64,000 nucleotides of DNA from Pseudomonas asuensis (GCF_014646755.1 NZ_BMNW01000003.1:248001-312000), one strand, 5' to 3'; counted from the first letter of the stretch, positions 16,719-25,826 are shown. Translations and numbers: made by a program. The notes: generated by a model not told the origin, from the sequence alone.

Positions 16719-17558
16719 CTAACGCGCCAGCCACTTTTCCAGTTCTGCTACATCATTTCCGGCACCGGCCGCCCGGTTTTCGGACAGGCGCCAGTACAGC
16801 TGAGCCATGGCAAGGTAAATCGCCTCGCTGGGGCGATCCTTCTGGGCAAAGGCTGCGATTTCCTCCATTTCTGCTACCCAGCGATAGGCTTTCGGGTACA
16901 TGTCGGGCAGTTTTTCGTTGGCCCATTCATACAGCATCGGCTGGCTGCACTTGAGCTCATCCCGAAGGGCCTGCCCGGAGCCGCTGCGCTCGGCAGCTTG
17001 GATCATGGCAGCAAGAAGACCCGTAAGCCCTTTAGTGATGCCTGCGTAGCTCATCTTGAGCCCTGAGGCGGCGCCAATGGGCGCTTCCAATACCTTTACC
17101 GGAAGGCCGTAATCGTTAAGCTGAGCAAAGCGCGACGCATGTTCGCCTGAGGCATAAAAGGAGGGACAGGTTCGCTCAGGAGAGGGGGGCGTGCCAAAAA
17201 TAGCCGCATCGACGAAGGCGCATCCTGCATCGGTAATCGTTTGGCCAACCTGCTCAACGGTGGCGGGAGCAATGGCATTACAGTCTACATAAACTGTTTT
17301 CTGGGTACGGCCCAATATGGGAGCCAATTCTTGCGCCAGCAGTAACGCTTCGGAGGGCGGTACAATGGAGAGCAGGATATCCGCTTCGCCCAATTGCTCC
17401 TGCTCGATTTCACGCAGCCCCGCAGCTGCGGCGCGCTCTCGGGTAGCAACGCTGCGGCCTGCCAATGTAGTGCAGACATCCAGGCCGTGGTCGCGTAAAT
17501 AGCGGCCTACAGCAGCACCCATGGAGCCTGGGGCGATCAAGGCAACGGTCAGCGTCAT
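16719..17558 (-). CDS. NAD(P)-dependent oxidoreductase (6-phosphogluconate dehydrogenase-like, DUF1932)
   Basis: This 279-residue protein has an N-terminal Rossmann domain (VALIAPGSMGAAVGRYL, with a slightly altered GxxxMG nucleotide loop, and VPPSEALLLAQEL) and a helical C-terminal domain (about residues 165-260) with KMSYAGITKGLTGLLAAM, in the position of the family's catalytic lysine. This layout is that of the 3-hydroxyacid dehydrogenase/DUF1932 proteins. The reaction is presumably oxidation of a small hydroxy acid. The start overlaps the stop of a haloacid-dehalogenase-type gene by 4 bp, so both may act in one pathway; the substrate is unknown. Confidence 0.85.
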   Translation of the reverse strand: MTLTVALIAPGSMGAAVGRYLRDHGLDVCTTLAGRSVATRERAAAAGLREIEQEQLGEADILLSIVPPSEALLLAQELAPILGRTQKTVYVDCNAIAPATVEQVGQTITDAGCAFVDAAIFGTPPSPERTCPSFYASGEHASRFAQLNDYGLPVKVLEAPIGAASGLKMSYAGITKGLTGLLAAMIQAAERSGSGQALRDELKCSQPMLYEWANEKLPDMYPKAYRWVAEMEEIAAFAQKDRPSEAIYLAMAQLYWRLSENRAAGAGNDVAELEKWLAR

Positions 17559-18295
17559 GGTTCATCCTCGTCAGTTGTTATTGGTTTCATTCCTAGCTGA
17601 TCGGCCAAATCCTGCAAGTCGCTGGCAACCAGGTCCCACTCGCCCAACGGGTGTTCAACCGGACCGTTGATCCCCTTTTCAAGGGGGCGTTGGATAAAGG
17701 CAGTACGCAAGCCCAGTTCGCTAGCTGCCTGCAAGTCGTTGTTGTGGGCAGCGCACAGCATGACGCGTTCGGGCTCTACGCCTAATAAGGTGCAGGCGCC
17801 AAGGTAACATTCGGCATCAGGCTTGTAGTGGTTGAACAGATCGGCACCGAATACCATGTCCCAAGGCAAGCCACCGTGGCGGGCCATATTGACCAGCATG
17901 GCGACATTGCCATTGGACAAGGCGCTTATGCTGTAGCCCTGTTTGAGTCGAGTAAGGCCGGGAACAGCGTCTGGCCAGGGGTCGAGGCGGTGCCAGAGTC
18001 GATGAATCCAGTCCACTTCAGCCTTGGTCAATCCGACCAGACCATGTTTGGGCAGCAGCTCTTCAAGCGTCACGCGATGCAAATCGTCGAGAGGCATCCA
18101 GGGGAGGGTACGTTCGCGAACCTGCTCCATCAATGGGCCATAGGCTTCGCCTCGCCAGGCATCGACAAGAGCAGGCCAGTTAGCCTTGAGGCCATTTTTC
18201 TCGCCGAAGGATTCAAGTGAGGCGATCAAGCTGCCCCGCCAATCCACTACGGTGCCAAACACATCGAATAAAAGTGCGTGTACTGTCGTCTTCAT
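17555..18295 (-). CDS. Haloacid dehalogenase type II-like hydrolase
   Basis: This 246-residue cytoplasmic HAD-superfamily protein has the nucleophile motif LLFDVFGTVVDWRG (Asp11), motif II in ISALSNGNVAML near residue 127 and the lysine motif NHYKPDAECY near 160. Motif I with VFGT in place of DGT, followed by DWRGS, is the pattern of L-2-haloacid dehalogenases. The acidic motif IV normally read as S-x-x-x-D appears as CAAHNNDLQAA, also as in that group. It is the first gene of a two-gene unit with the downstream oxidoreductase. Activity on a haloacid is possible but not proven by sequence alone. Confidence 0.87.
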   Translation of the reverse strand: MKTTVHALLFDVFGTVVDWRGSLIASLESFGEKNGLKANWPALVDAWRGEAYGPLMEQVRERTLPWMPLDDLHRVTLEELLPKHGLVGLTKAEVDWIHRLWHRLDPWPDAVPGLTRLKQGYSISALSNGNVAMLVNMARHGGLPWDMVFGADLFNHYKPDAECYLGACTLLGVEPERVMLCAAHNNDLQAASELGLRTAFIQRPLEKGINGPVEHPLGEWDLVASDLQDLADQLGMKPITTDEDEP

Positions 18296-18383
18296 TGCGA
18301 ACTCATCGCCTGCGTAAGAAGTACCTATTGTCTTGACGGAGGGATATGCGGCGCAGTTCCCTAATCTTTAGCCTAGGAGCACC

Positions 18384-18980
18384 ATGAACCTCTGCGATTA
18401 CACCCATTGGGTATTTGATATGGACGGCACATTGACCGTTGCCGTGCATGACTTTGCAAAAATCCGACGTGTCCTGGAGATACCACCCGAGGCAGACATT
18501 CTTCACCACTTGGCTTCTCTGCCAGAGGCAGAGAGCAGGGCTAAGCACGCCTGGTTGCTTGAGCATGAGCGCGAATTGGCTGTAGGGTCCAGGTCTGCCC
18601 CTGGGGCGGTCGAGCTGGTCAGGGCTTTATGCGAGCGCGGTTGCCGCATCGGCATCCTGACACGTAATGCTCAAGCGCTGGCTTACATAACGCTGGAAGC
18701 CATTGGCCTTGCAGAGTGTTTCGATCGGGCAGAAGTGCTTGGACGGGACGAGGCACCCCCAAAGCCGCATCCGGGCGGGTTACGTCACTTCATCGAACGT
18801 TGGCAGGTAAAGCCAAGTGATGTTGTGATGGTGGGCGATCATAGAATCGATCTTGAATGTGGCCGTGCGGCAGGCACGCGTACCGTACTGGTAAACGCGC
18901 CGGAGAACATCTGGCCAGATCTGGCAGATGATCATGCGGTGGATTGTTTTGCTCTGGCGCAGCGCATTGCTCTGGCGTGA
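18384..18980 (+). CDS. HAD-IA family hydrolase (phosphatase-like)
   Basis: This 198-residue protein carries all HAD motifs: nucleophile VFDMDGTLT (Asp12 and Asp14), GILTRNA near residue 90, the lysine in PPKPHPGG near 130, and the acidic VMVGDHRIDLECG near 150. The small alpha-helical cap between motifs I and II places it in subfamily IA with phosphoglycolate-phosphatase-like enzymes. The substrate is not predictable. It is transcribed away from the dehalogenase gene with an 88-base gap that must contain both promoters. A strong hairpin follows the stop. Confidence 0.9.
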   Translation: MNLCDYTHWVFDMDGTLTVAVHDFAKIRRVLEIPPEADILHHLASLPEAESRAKHAWLLEHERELAVGSRSAPGAVELVRALCERGCRIGILTRNAQALAYITLEAIGLAECFDRAEVLGRDEAPPKPHPGGLRHFIERWQVKPSDVVMVGDHRIDLECGRAAGTRTVLVNAPENIWPDLADDHAVDCFALAQRIALA

Positions 18981-18983
18981 GTG

Positions 18984-19010
18984 AGTGGGGTACCGAGTGG
19001 GTACCCCACT
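18984..19010. terminator. Hairpin between convergent genes
   Basis: AGTGGGGTACC / GGTACCCCACT form a perfect 11-bp stem with a 5-base loop between the convergent HAD hydrolase and metallopeptidase genes. There is no T-run on either side, so it is a likely 3' boundary or bidirectional terminator but not a textbook one. Confidence 0.5.
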
Positions 19011-19017
19011 GTTCGCG

Positions 19018-19884
19018 TTATAGACGAGACGCCGTAAATGTATCGCAGCGCTCGACGGCGCCGTTATCAAACCCGGTCCTGAACCAGCGGGCCCGTTGTT
19101 CGGAGGTGCCGTGGGTAAAAGAGTCTGGAACGGCACGTCCCTGGGCCTGCTCTTGCAGGCGGTCATCGCCGATGGCGTGAGCGGCATTAATGGCTTCTTC
19201 AAGGTCGCCGGGCTCCAGCCAATGAAGGCGTTTCTGGGCATGGTTCGCCCAGACGCCGGCATAGCAGTCTGCCTGTAATTCCAGGCGAACAGATAAGCCC
19301 TGCGCGCCCTGAGCAGGCATGCCGCGTCGCTCGGCAGCCTGCATCTTTTCGGTGGTGCCGACCAGATCCTGCACGTGGTGGCCGACTTCATGGGCAATTA
19401 CATAGGCACGGGCAAAATCACCTGCCGCCGAGAAGCGGCGCTCCATCTCATCGAAGAAGGAGAGGTCCAGATAAACCTGTTGATCGGCTGGGCAGTAGAA
19501 TGGCCCGGTTGCCGCGCTGGCGGAGCCACAAGCCGATTGCACGTGGCCATTGAAGAGGACCAGTTTGGGCTGTTGGTAGTGCTGTCCATGCGCTGCAAAG
19601 ATCTCACCCCAGGTATCCTCGGTATCACCCAGGATGGCGCGAACAAAATCTACCTGTCTGGAGTTTGTATCCGGCGCCTGAGTTTGCTGAGCTACCTGCG
19701 CACCGCCGCCTGAGCCTGTCACCATACCCAATACCTGCAGCGGGTCCTGGCCTGTCACCAGGCTGAATACTACGACCAACAGAACCCCGCCAATCCCCAA
19801 GCCACCGCCGATTTGCAGCCCGCGGCCACCGCCCCCGGTGGCCTGCTCAACGTTATCGCTACGTCGCCCTTTACCCCAATCCAT
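19018..19884 (-). CDS. YpfJ-type neutral zinc metallopeptidase
   Basis: This 288-residue protein belongs to the putative neutral zinc metallopeptidase family (YpfJ, DUF922-like). A Gly-rich N-terminus leads into one membrane anchor (about residues 25-43, GGGLGIGGVLLVVVFSLV), leaving the rest probably in the periplasm. The zinc motif is AHEVGHHVQDLVG near residue 165, preceded by FYCPADQQVYLDLSFFDEM, and the third ligand is probably in LELQADCYAGVWA near 205. The family's role in the cell is not known. It is a single gene, convergent with the HAD hydrolase. Confidence 0.9.
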   Translation of the reverse strand: MDWGKGRRSDNVEQATGGGGRGLQIGGGLGIGGVLLVVVFSLVTGQDPLQVLGMVTGSGGGAQVAQQTQAPDTNSRQVDFVRAILGDTEDTWGEIFAAHGQHYQQPKLVLFNGHVQSACGSASAATGPFYCPADQQVYLDLSFFDEMERRFSAAGDFARAYVIAHEVGHHVQDLVGTTEKMQAAERRGMPAQGAQGLSVRLELQADCYAGVWANHAQKRLHWLEPGDLEEAINAAHAIGDDRLQEQAQGRAVPDSFTHGTSEQRARWFRTGFDNGAVERCDTFTASRL

Positions 19885-19978
19885 CTCATCGCCTCGCTTG
19901 ATCGATTTGTGGGTGAGACCACGGGCATTTGGCAGAGTGCGACAATATATTACGAAGCGCAGTTACCTGAGGTATGAG

Positions 19979-20854
19979 TCACGTAGACGTCCGCAGCTCG
20001 ACCACGCATTCGGCGCGAGACAGCAAATGGACGTGCCCACCCACCCGCACCGCGCCTTGTTCTTCTACGCAAACATCGATTCTGCTGGGGCGTCCGGTAA
20101 AGCCTCCCTGGTGAATGACGAAAGGCTGCCCAACGCTCTGGCACCCGTGGCGGATCAGGTAGGCTGCGGCTGCACCGGCGGCACTACCCGTAGCGATATC
20201 CTCCACCAAGCCGGCATTATCCCAACTGCGGCCTTCGCCACGTTCGACGTCCAGTACGTATACGAACGCTGCGCCAATGGCATGCAGGCGCGCCTCCAGG
20301 TCATCCACGGTGATCCGGGCATGAGCCAACTGACTGCCTTTGACAGGCAGGATCAGATAGGGGAGCCCTGTGCTGACAACCGTGGCTGGATAATCAGCAT
20401 TCAAATCCCTCAGCCTTAACGAAAAGGCCTGGGCAAACCATTGGCTTTGCTGCTGATCGAGTTGTTGCCCCCAGTGGGCAGGGCCTTGGTTCATCTCGGC
20501 GTAATAGCTTGTAGCGGTGCGATGAGTGACCAGCGTAACGGTCTTTTCTGCCAGCTCGATCTGCCAGGTTTCCTGCTCTGCCTGTCCTTGCTGGTGATGA
20601 AGCAGGGCAGCAGCGCCAAACAGTGGGTGTCCGGCAAAGGGCAGCTCTTCTTCCATTGTAAAAATGCGCGCGCCAAACGTGTTTGGCTGCGCCTGTGGCT
20701 CAAGAAAGATAGATTCGTACTGACGCAGTTCCTGAGTCAGTTTCTGCTGCGTACTGACAGGCAGCCCGGTAGCGTCCGGAAAGATAGCGACACCGTTACC
20801 TGCAAGCGGACGATTCGCAAAAACATCGGCATGCCAGTAAACCAATGGTGGCAT
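19979..20854 (-). CDS. PhzF family isomerase/epimerase-like protein
   Basis: This 291-residue protein has the PhzF/diaminopimelate-epimerase-like fold with two matching halves. The N-terminal half has VFANRPLAGNGVAIF near residue 11 and the acidic residue Glu47 in RQYESIFL, in the position of the PhzF catalytic glutamate. The PFAGHPLFGAAALL segment follows near 73, and the C-terminal half has DIATGSAAGAAAAYL near 220. The family includes the PhzF isomerase of phenazine synthesis, but most members have unknown substrates, and no other phenazine gene is present here. Confidence 0.9.
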   Translation of the reverse strand: MPPLVYWHADVFANRPLAGNGVAIFPDATGLPVSTQQKLTQELRQYESIFLEPQAQPNTFGARIFTMEEELPFAGHPLFGAAALLHHQQGQAEQETWQIELAEKTVTLVTHRTATSYYAEMNQGPAHWGQQLDQQQSQWFAQAFSLRLRDLNADYPATVVSTGLPYLILPVKGSQLAHARITVDDLEARLHAIGAAFVYVLDVERGEGRSWDNAGLVEDIATGSAAGAAAAYLIRHGCQSVGQPFVIHQGGFTGRPSRIDVCVEEQGAVRVGGHVHLLSRAECVVELRTST

Positions 20855-20986
20855 AGGAGGCTCCTAACAAGGGTCGGTGAGTCCAGGTAAGGCTACGTGT
20901 GCACGAGGCCCAATGCCAAGCTGGTAATCGGCACGGCTCATCTTTGTCTCATGTGGATGCCTGGCATCCCATTGTGGAGAATAATC

Positions 20987-22048
20987 ATGTTGAAAGGCAC
21001 AGCACTTATTGTCGGCGTGACGGGCATTTCTGGCTACAACCTGGCCAATGTGCTGATATCCAGTGGCTGGACGGTATATGGGCTAGCCCGCAAGCCCTCC
21101 AGCCAAGAGGGAGTGATTCCTGTAACCGGTGACCTGCTTGACGAGCAGTCCCTGACCGAAGCCTTAAAAGACCTTCCCATTACCCACGCCTTCTTTTGTA
21201 CCTGGACCCGCCGTAATACCGAAAAGGAAAATGTCGAGGCCAATGGCGCCATGATGCGTAACCTCTGCAAAGCGCTAGAGCATGCGCCACTTCAGCACCT
21301 AGCATTGGTAACAGGGACCAAACATTATCTGGGTCCCTTTGAAAGTTACGGCCAGACGGCCGCCGAGACGCCCTTTCGAGAAGATAATCCTCGTCTGCCT
21401 GGCGAGAATTTTTACTACACCCTGGAAGATATCCTCTTTGAACACGCCGAGCGCCGTGGCTTTAGCTGGAGTGTGCATCGCTCCCACAGCATGATCGGCA
21501 TGGCGCGTGGCAGTAACGCCATGAACATGGGCGTGACCCTGGCTATCTATGCCAGTATCTGCAAGGAAACCGGTCGCCCCTTCGTATTTCCAGGTTCAAA
21601 GGTGCAGTGGAATGGCCTGACGGATATTACGGATGCTGGTCTGCTGGCGCGGCAGATGGAGTGGGCAGCACTCTCGCCGAGCGGGCAGAACCAAGCGCTC
21701 AATACCGTCAATGGTGATGTGTTCCGCTGGCGCTGGATGTGGGCTCAGATTGCGGAGTTCTTTGGTTTGGACGCTGCGTCCTGTCCTGATGAGCGTCAAC
21801 CGCTGGAGGAACAGATGAAGGACATCGGGCCAGTATGGGAGGAGATAGCGCGCCGCCACGAACTGGTCGAATCCGATGTAAGCAAGCTAGCGTCCTGGTG
21901 GCACAGTGACGCAGACTTGGGTCGCGAAATTGAATGCCTGAACGACATGACCAAGAGCCGCGACTTGGGCTTTCTGGGTTACCACGATAGTCGGGCATCG
22001 TTCATCGATCTGTTCACCCGTTTAAGAGCGGAGCGGATTATTCCCTGA
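20987..22048 (+). CDS. SDR family oxidoreductase, PRISE/iridoid-synthase-like type
   Basis: I place the start at ATG 20987, with a TGGAGA ribosome binding site upstream, giving 353 residues; the frame is open further upstream without support. The protein starts with the extended-SDR nucleotide loop (ALIVGVTGISGYNLANVL), followed by the GTKHYLGPFESYGQ segment near residue 110 and FYYTLEDILFEHAERRGFSW near 143, where the catalytic Tyr of usual SDRs is replaced by the YY-x-L-E-D pattern of the progesterone 5-beta-reductase/iridoid synthase-like group. These enzymes reduce enones with NADPH. The substrate here is unknown. Confidence 0.87.
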   Translation: MLKGTALIVGVTGISGYNLANVLISSGWTVYGLARKPSSQEGVIPVTGDLLDEQSLTEALKDLPITHAFFCTWTRRNTEKENVEANGAMMRNLCKALEHAPLQHLALVTGTKHYLGPFESYGQTAAETPFREDNPRLPGENFYYTLEDILFEHAERRGFSWSVHRSHSMIGMARGSNAMNMGVTLAIYASICKETGRPFVFPGSKVQWNGLTDITDAGLLARQMEWAALSPSGQNQALNTVNGDVFRWRWMWAQIAEFFGLDAASCPDERQPLEEQMKDIGPVWEEIARRHELVESDVSKLASWWHSDADLGREIECLNDMTKSRDLGFLGYHDSRASFIDLFTRLRAERIIP

Positions 22049-22128
22049 CCACTGGTCACCGCATTTGCACCTCCTGTGTGTCTAGGTGCCCAACCATAAG
22101 CACACATACAAGAGCCAGGAGGTGCCCA

Positions 22129-22497
22129 ATGAAAAAGACATTCGCCATAGTGACTTTGGCAGGCCTGCTTTCTACGTCTGCCTTTGCTCAAACCGGCCCA
22201 GCCGATCCTACATCCCCAACAGAACCCGTAACACCAGGGCCTAGCGTAAACAGTAATGATGTGACCCCTGGAGCCGATTCAGGCAGCTCGCCTAACAATG
22301 GCAAGGGAGTCAGTACAGCGCCTGGTGGCATGAGTGACAGCACACGGCCTGAGACGATGGATCACGGTACCCATCGTGAACAAGGCAACCATACCGGCAC
22401 AGGCGCTGGCATGGGAATGGACAGTAATACCAATGGTACCGGTGCCGGCTCAACGCCAGGCATGGGGCCAGCAGCCAATACAGGCAAGAATCCCTGA
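22129..22497 (+). CDS. Secreted Gly/Asn/Thr/Pro-rich small protein
   Basis: This is a 122-residue protein starting at ATG 22129 after an AGGAGG ribosome binding site. Residues 1-20 form a clear signal peptide (KKTFAIVTLAGLLSTSAFA) followed by a mature part of low complexity: Pro/Thr-rich at first (DPTSPTEPVTPGP), then Gly/Asn/Met-rich (GTGAGMGMDSNTNGTGAG). It has no Cys and no recognisable domain, so it is probably an unstructured periplasmic protein. Similar proteins are annotated as hypothetical in pseudomonads. A strong terminator follows. Confidence 0.75.
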   Translation: MKKTFAIVTLAGLLSTSAFAQTGPADPTSPTEPVTPGPSVNSNDVTPGADSGSSPNNGKGVSTAPGGMSDSTRPETMDHGTHREQGNHTGTGAGMGMDSNTNGTGAGSTPGMGPAANTGKNP

Positions 22498-22512
22498 TCG
22501 CAATAGCGCACT

Positions 22513-22544
22513 AATAAAGCCCGCACCAAGCGGGCTTTATTTTA
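22513..22544. terminator. Bidirectional terminator
   Basis: AATAAAGCCCGC / GCGGGCTTTATT form a perfect 12-bp stem with a 5-base loop, followed by TTT on the plus strand and with an A-rich flank giving U on the minus strand. It separates the convergent small secreted protein gene and pdxY. Confidence 0.88.
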
Positions 22545-22550
22545 GGGCAG

Positions 22551-23447
22551 TCATGTTGTCAGGCGTATCGCTTCAAAGTGTTCGCTTGGCGTCATGATTT
22601 GCTCGCGTGCGGCTATCAATGGCAGGTCACGGCTACCCGGGACAGTCCGCGCTACCAGGGCATAAAGTGTGCTGACGGCATTGGCAACAGCATCGGGTGT
22701 GCTTAGGCCGCTCAATAGATGCCCCAGTAATACAGACGAGAACACATCACCCATACCGTTGGGCAATGGCTGCAATTCGATATAGGGTGTCTGTACGATC
22801 CAGGCGCTGCGAGCAGTTACTGCTAACGTACTCAGTTTGTCGAGCGGTAGATCTGGTGTTCGCAGGCTGGTGATAACAATGGTCTCCGGGCCTGGACATT
22901 CACGTGTGCTCAGCAGTCCACGGGCAGCCTGTATCGCCTCTTCGGTAGACGCCAGCGATGATCCATACAGTAGCTCGAATTCATAATGGTTCGGCGTAAT
23001 CAGACTGGCCTGCTCGATGGCCCGTCGGCGCAGGAACTCAGGAATCCCCGGGCGTACGAAAACACCTCGGCCTACATCGCCCATCACGGGATCGCAAAGA
23101 TAATGCACGCCCGGCTTGTTTTTGCGAAGTTCCTGAACCACGGACAGGATCACTTCACCAATGGCTGCATCACCCAGATAGCCCGAGAGCACGGCATCGC
23201 AACGCGCCAGGATGCCACGTGCTCTTAATCCATCAAGCACATCGTAAATGTGCTCAGGTGGAAAGACCTGTCCTTTGAACTCGCCGTATCCCGTATGGTT
23301 TGAAAACTGCACGGTATTAACGACTACAGGCTGTATGCCCAGCAATTGCAGTGGCAGGGTCGCCGCCGCGTTGCCAACATGGCCATAGGCAACGTGGGAT
23401 TGGATGGAGAGTACCAGAGGAGGGTGGCCGAGCGTCTCGGAAGCCAT
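22551..23447 (-). CDS. pdxY: Pyridoxal kinase
   Basis: PdxY phosphorylates pyridoxal (vitamin B6 salvage) with ATP in the cytoplasm. The 298 residues start with the pyridoxal kinase pattern [18 protein letters not shown] near residue 12, continue with [20 protein letters not shown] near 42, CDPVMGD near 116, [14 protein letters not shown] near 147 and the ribokinase-fold anion hole [19 protein letters not shown] near 227, where the aspartate of the GxGD motif acts as base. Length and all motifs fit PdxY. It is a single gene, converging on the secreted small protein gene. Confidence 0.94.
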   Translation of the reverse strand: MASETLGHPPLVLSIQSHVAYGHVGNAAATLPLQLLGIQPVVVNTVQFSNHTGYGEFKGQVFPPEHIYDVLDGLRARGILARCDAVLSGYLGDAAIGEVILSVVQELRKNKPGVHYLCDPVMGDVGRGVFVRPGIPEFLRRRAIEQASLITPNHYEFELLYGSSLASTEEAIQAARGLLSTRECPGPETIVITSLRTPDLPLDKLSTLAVTARSAWIVQTPYIELQPLPNGMGDVFSSVLLGHLLSGLSTPDAVANAVSTLYALVARTVPGSRDLPLIAAREQIMTPSEHFEAIRLTT

Positions 23448-23510
23448 AGGGTTACAGATCCTTATCCAATAAAGGAGGCGTTGTAGTGATTATGAAAGGG
23501 ACATGAGCCG

Positions 23511-23936
23511 TTAGTGCCGTGCTACCACATCTTCCCCACCATCTCTCTTGAGACCCAGTACCTCATAAGTATCCTTTCGGTCACCCATCTCCATACCGGG
23601 GGAGCCCATGGGCATACCAGGTACAGCTACGCCGAGCAGGTCAGGGCGCTGGCGAAGGGTCAGAATATCGCGGGCAGGTACATGTCCTTCAACGAACTTT
23701 CCGTCGATCACGCCAGTATGGCAGGATGAAAATCGCGGCGGTACGCCCAACCTGGCCTTAAGTTCGCTCATGTTGGGTTCTGTGTGATCATGAACAGTAA
23801 AGCCATTTTGTTCCAGATGCTTGATCCATTGGCTACAGCAGCCACAGTTGGGATCGCGATATACATCAATCGTCAAGGGCTCGGCTGCGTGAACTGTGCT
23901 GCCGAGCAAAGCGGCGAGTAGAACTAGGCGGCGCAT
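23511..23936 (-). CDS. DUF411 family periplasmic metal-binding protein
   Basis: I start this at ATG 23936, which gives 141 residues with a proper signal peptide (MRRLVLLAALLGSTVHAAEP); upstream codons are open but unsupported. The mature protein has the DUF411 pattern: VYRDPNCGCCSQWIKHL near residue 24, PRFSSCHTGVIDGKFVEGHVP near 68, and AVPGMPMGSPGMEMG near 105. The CxCC, SSCHT and Met-rich segments fit binding of copper or another soft metal; family members are often found near copper-resistance genes. A copper chaperone lies 16 kb away, not adjacent. Confidence 0.88.
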   Translation of the reverse strand: MRRLVLLAALLGSTVHAAEPLTIDVYRDPNCGCCSQWIKHLEQNGFTVHDHTEPNMSELKARLGVPPRFSSCHTGVIDGKFVEGHVPARDILTLRQRPDLLGVAVPGMPMGSPGMEMGDRKDTYEVLGLKRDGGEDVVARH

Positions 23937-24132
23937 GCAAAGGTCTCTTTCGGGTTGGTATGCAGGCAGCATAAACTCATGGTCGCTCAAAGAGCAGGAG
24001 GCATTGAGTCTTTCGCTGTGCAAAATGCTTCCGTTTGTTTAGGACTGTTCGAAAAGGGGCGACGCTTGTTGCCTTTTCGGATGGATCTGTCTGGCTTCGC
24101 CCATGCGGCTACACCCCAAGGGAGAACAGGGG

Positions 24133-24570
24133 ATGTTTTACACGCGTTTTGCTCGTGCGGTTCTGGTCGTTCAGACTCTGGTCTGGGCGGGTTTAGCGCT
24201 GGCCTATTGGTTCAGGCCCTATGAAATGACTAATGCCAGTGGGGTTCTGCTCATGGACTCCGCCTCGGTCACTGAAATCCAAGTCTTCTATGGCGGCTTG
24301 CAGTTCGGGCTGGCTTTATTTACTGGCTTTGCTGTATTTCGCCCGCACTTGGTACGGGCTGCCTTACTGCTGATCGTCTTCTTGCAATTGTCGACTGCCA
24401 GTGTTCGCCTCATTGGTGCCTTGCTGGCAGATGCAGGTGAGGCCAACTTTGACTGGTACAGCCAGCTGTACAAGATTGTCATTGCTATCCTGGCCATTGT
24501 AGCGCTGCGCCTCCTGGACCGCTGGAATCGTATGCTGGACGAGCGCTATGGAGATTACGAGGACGACTAA
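24133..24570 (+). CDS. Four-helix membrane protein, DUF4345-like
   Basis: This is a 145-residue inner-membrane protein starting at ATG 24133 after GGAGAACAGGGG. Four hydrophobic segments can be read (about residues 7-25, 50-70, 75-98 and 110-130), with YWFRPYEMTNASGVLLMDSAS after the first. The layout and the EIQVFYGGLQFGLALF segment suggest DUF4345, a family without known function. It ends 3 bases before the stop of the convergent MFS transporter gene. Confidence 0.65.
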   Translation: MFYTRFARAVLVVQTLVWAGLALAYWFRPYEMTNASGVLLMDSASVTEIQVFYGGLQFGLALFTGFAVFRPHLVRAALLLIVFLQLSTASVRLIGALLADAGEANFDWYSQLYKIVIAILAIVALRLLDRWNRMLDERYGDYEDD

Positions 24571-24573
24571 CGC

Positions 24574-25719
24574 TTAGCTGGCCGAAGCCTGCGCTGTAGC
24601 ATGAGGGGCTGGTTGAAACATCAGCCCTCCGGCCAGAATCAGTCCAGCACTAGCCAGCCATAGTGCCGGACCAAGCCCACCACTGATGTGACTGCTGACA
24701 GCCGCCAGCAAAGGGCCCAGCAGTTGGCCGCCGGCGAACGCCGCTGTCAGTAGCCCGGCATTGCGGTGAGGAGTTTCCGGGGCTAACTCACGGCTATGCT
24801 GCATAACCAGTTGCATGAACGCCAGGAACGGCCCTCCACACAGCAGTACGCCAAGAAACAGTGCGCTCATGCCAGGTAGCAGGCAGAGCAATACGCCTGC
24901 GGCTTGGAGCCATAAGGTAGCAATGAGCCAGCGACGCGTAGAGCCGGGACGCTGACGACGAAAGCTGGCCAGTACCACGCCAAGTGCAGCAGCTAAACCA
25001 AATGCAGGCCAGAACAGATCCGCTACCCACTCGCCATGGAAGCGCGCCGTAGCCATTTGGGAAAGAAACGTAGCCGGAACGATATAACCCATGCCTACCA
25101 GGGCATAGGCGGCTGTCAGGCGAATCATGCGTGGCGAGATCGGCTTGTTCGAGGTGGCCACATGACCAACAGTTGCTTGCGGTAGTGCGGGTAAGACAGC
25201 CAGCGTCATGACCAGAGCGACTACTCCATAGATTAGCCACAGTGTGGCCGAATTCTGGCCGTTCAAATTGGCAACCAAGGCCAGCAGGCCGCTAAGTACG
25301 ATCCCTACGCCCGGACCTGCGAATACCAATGCGCCCAGTCTTGGCTTGTTTGCCTGGGCGGCTACGCCCTGGCTGAGCCCTGTGACCATTACCAATACCC
25401 AGGCACTGGCCAGGCCCGCACCAAAGCGAAGCAGGGCATGCGGCCAGAACCCTTCAGCCCAAACGGAGAGGAGCGTTAGGCTTACACATAACCAAAGACC
25501 GGTAATGAGCCGAAAGCGAGTTCGGCGAGCGAAAAAGGCATCCAGGGCACCTACCAGATAACCCAGGTAATTAGCCGCGGCGAGCAGCCCTGCAGCCGTA
25601 AGGTCGACCTGTCCTTCTGCGATCAGGTGGGGGAGTTGTGGTGTCAGTGCGAAGCGGCCGATGCCCATAGCAACCGACAGGGCCACGAGGCAGGCAAGTA
25701 GACGATGCAGGGCAGTCAT
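24574..25719 (-). CDS. MFS transporter, YbfB/YjiJ family
   Basis: This 381-residue protein has about twelve membrane segments and the N-terminus typical of YbfB/YjiJ-type transporters (LVALSVAMGIGRFALTPQLPHL and AAGLLAAANYLGYLVGAL). The family is part of the major facilitator superfamily; substrates are poorly known and may include small organic compounds or drugs. A LysR-type regulator is encoded divergently 107 bases away, a standard arrangement in which the regulator controls the transporter. Confidence 0.9.
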   Translation of the reverse strand: MTALHRLLACLVALSVAMGIGRFALTPQLPHLIAEGQVDLTAAGLLAAANYLGYLVGALDAFFARRTRFRLITGLWLCVSLTLLSVWAEGFWPHALLRFGAGLASAWVLVMVTGLSQGVAAQANKPRLGALVFAGPGVGIVLSGLLALVANLNGQNSATLWLIYGVVALVMTLAVLPALPQATVGHVATSNKPISPRMIRLTAAYALVGMGYIVPATFLSQMATARFHGEWVADLFWPAFGLAAALGVVLASFRRQRPGSTRRWLIATLWLQAAGVLLCLLPGMSALFLGVLLCGGPFLAFMQLVMQHSRELAPETPHRNAGLLTAAFAGGQLLGPLLAAVSSHISGGLGPALWLASAGLILAGGLMFQPAPHATAQASAS

Positions 25720-25785
25720 GAGAAATCCCTATGCAGATTCTTAAATAATGCATAGAGGGTAAGGCTTGTTAGGATTCTCCAAAAC

Positions 25786-25810
25786 TGAATAAATAAGAAC
25801 AGGTTATTCA
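25786..25810. promoter_or_regulatory. Inverted repeat between divergent MFS and LysR genes
   Basis: TGAATAA and TTATTCA form a perfect 7-bp inverted repeat with an 11-base spacer, 17 bases before the LysR-type gene. The T-N11-A layout and position fit an autoregulatory LysR-type binding site. Confidence 0.6.
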
Positions 25811-25826
25811 CTAAAAGAGAACAGTT

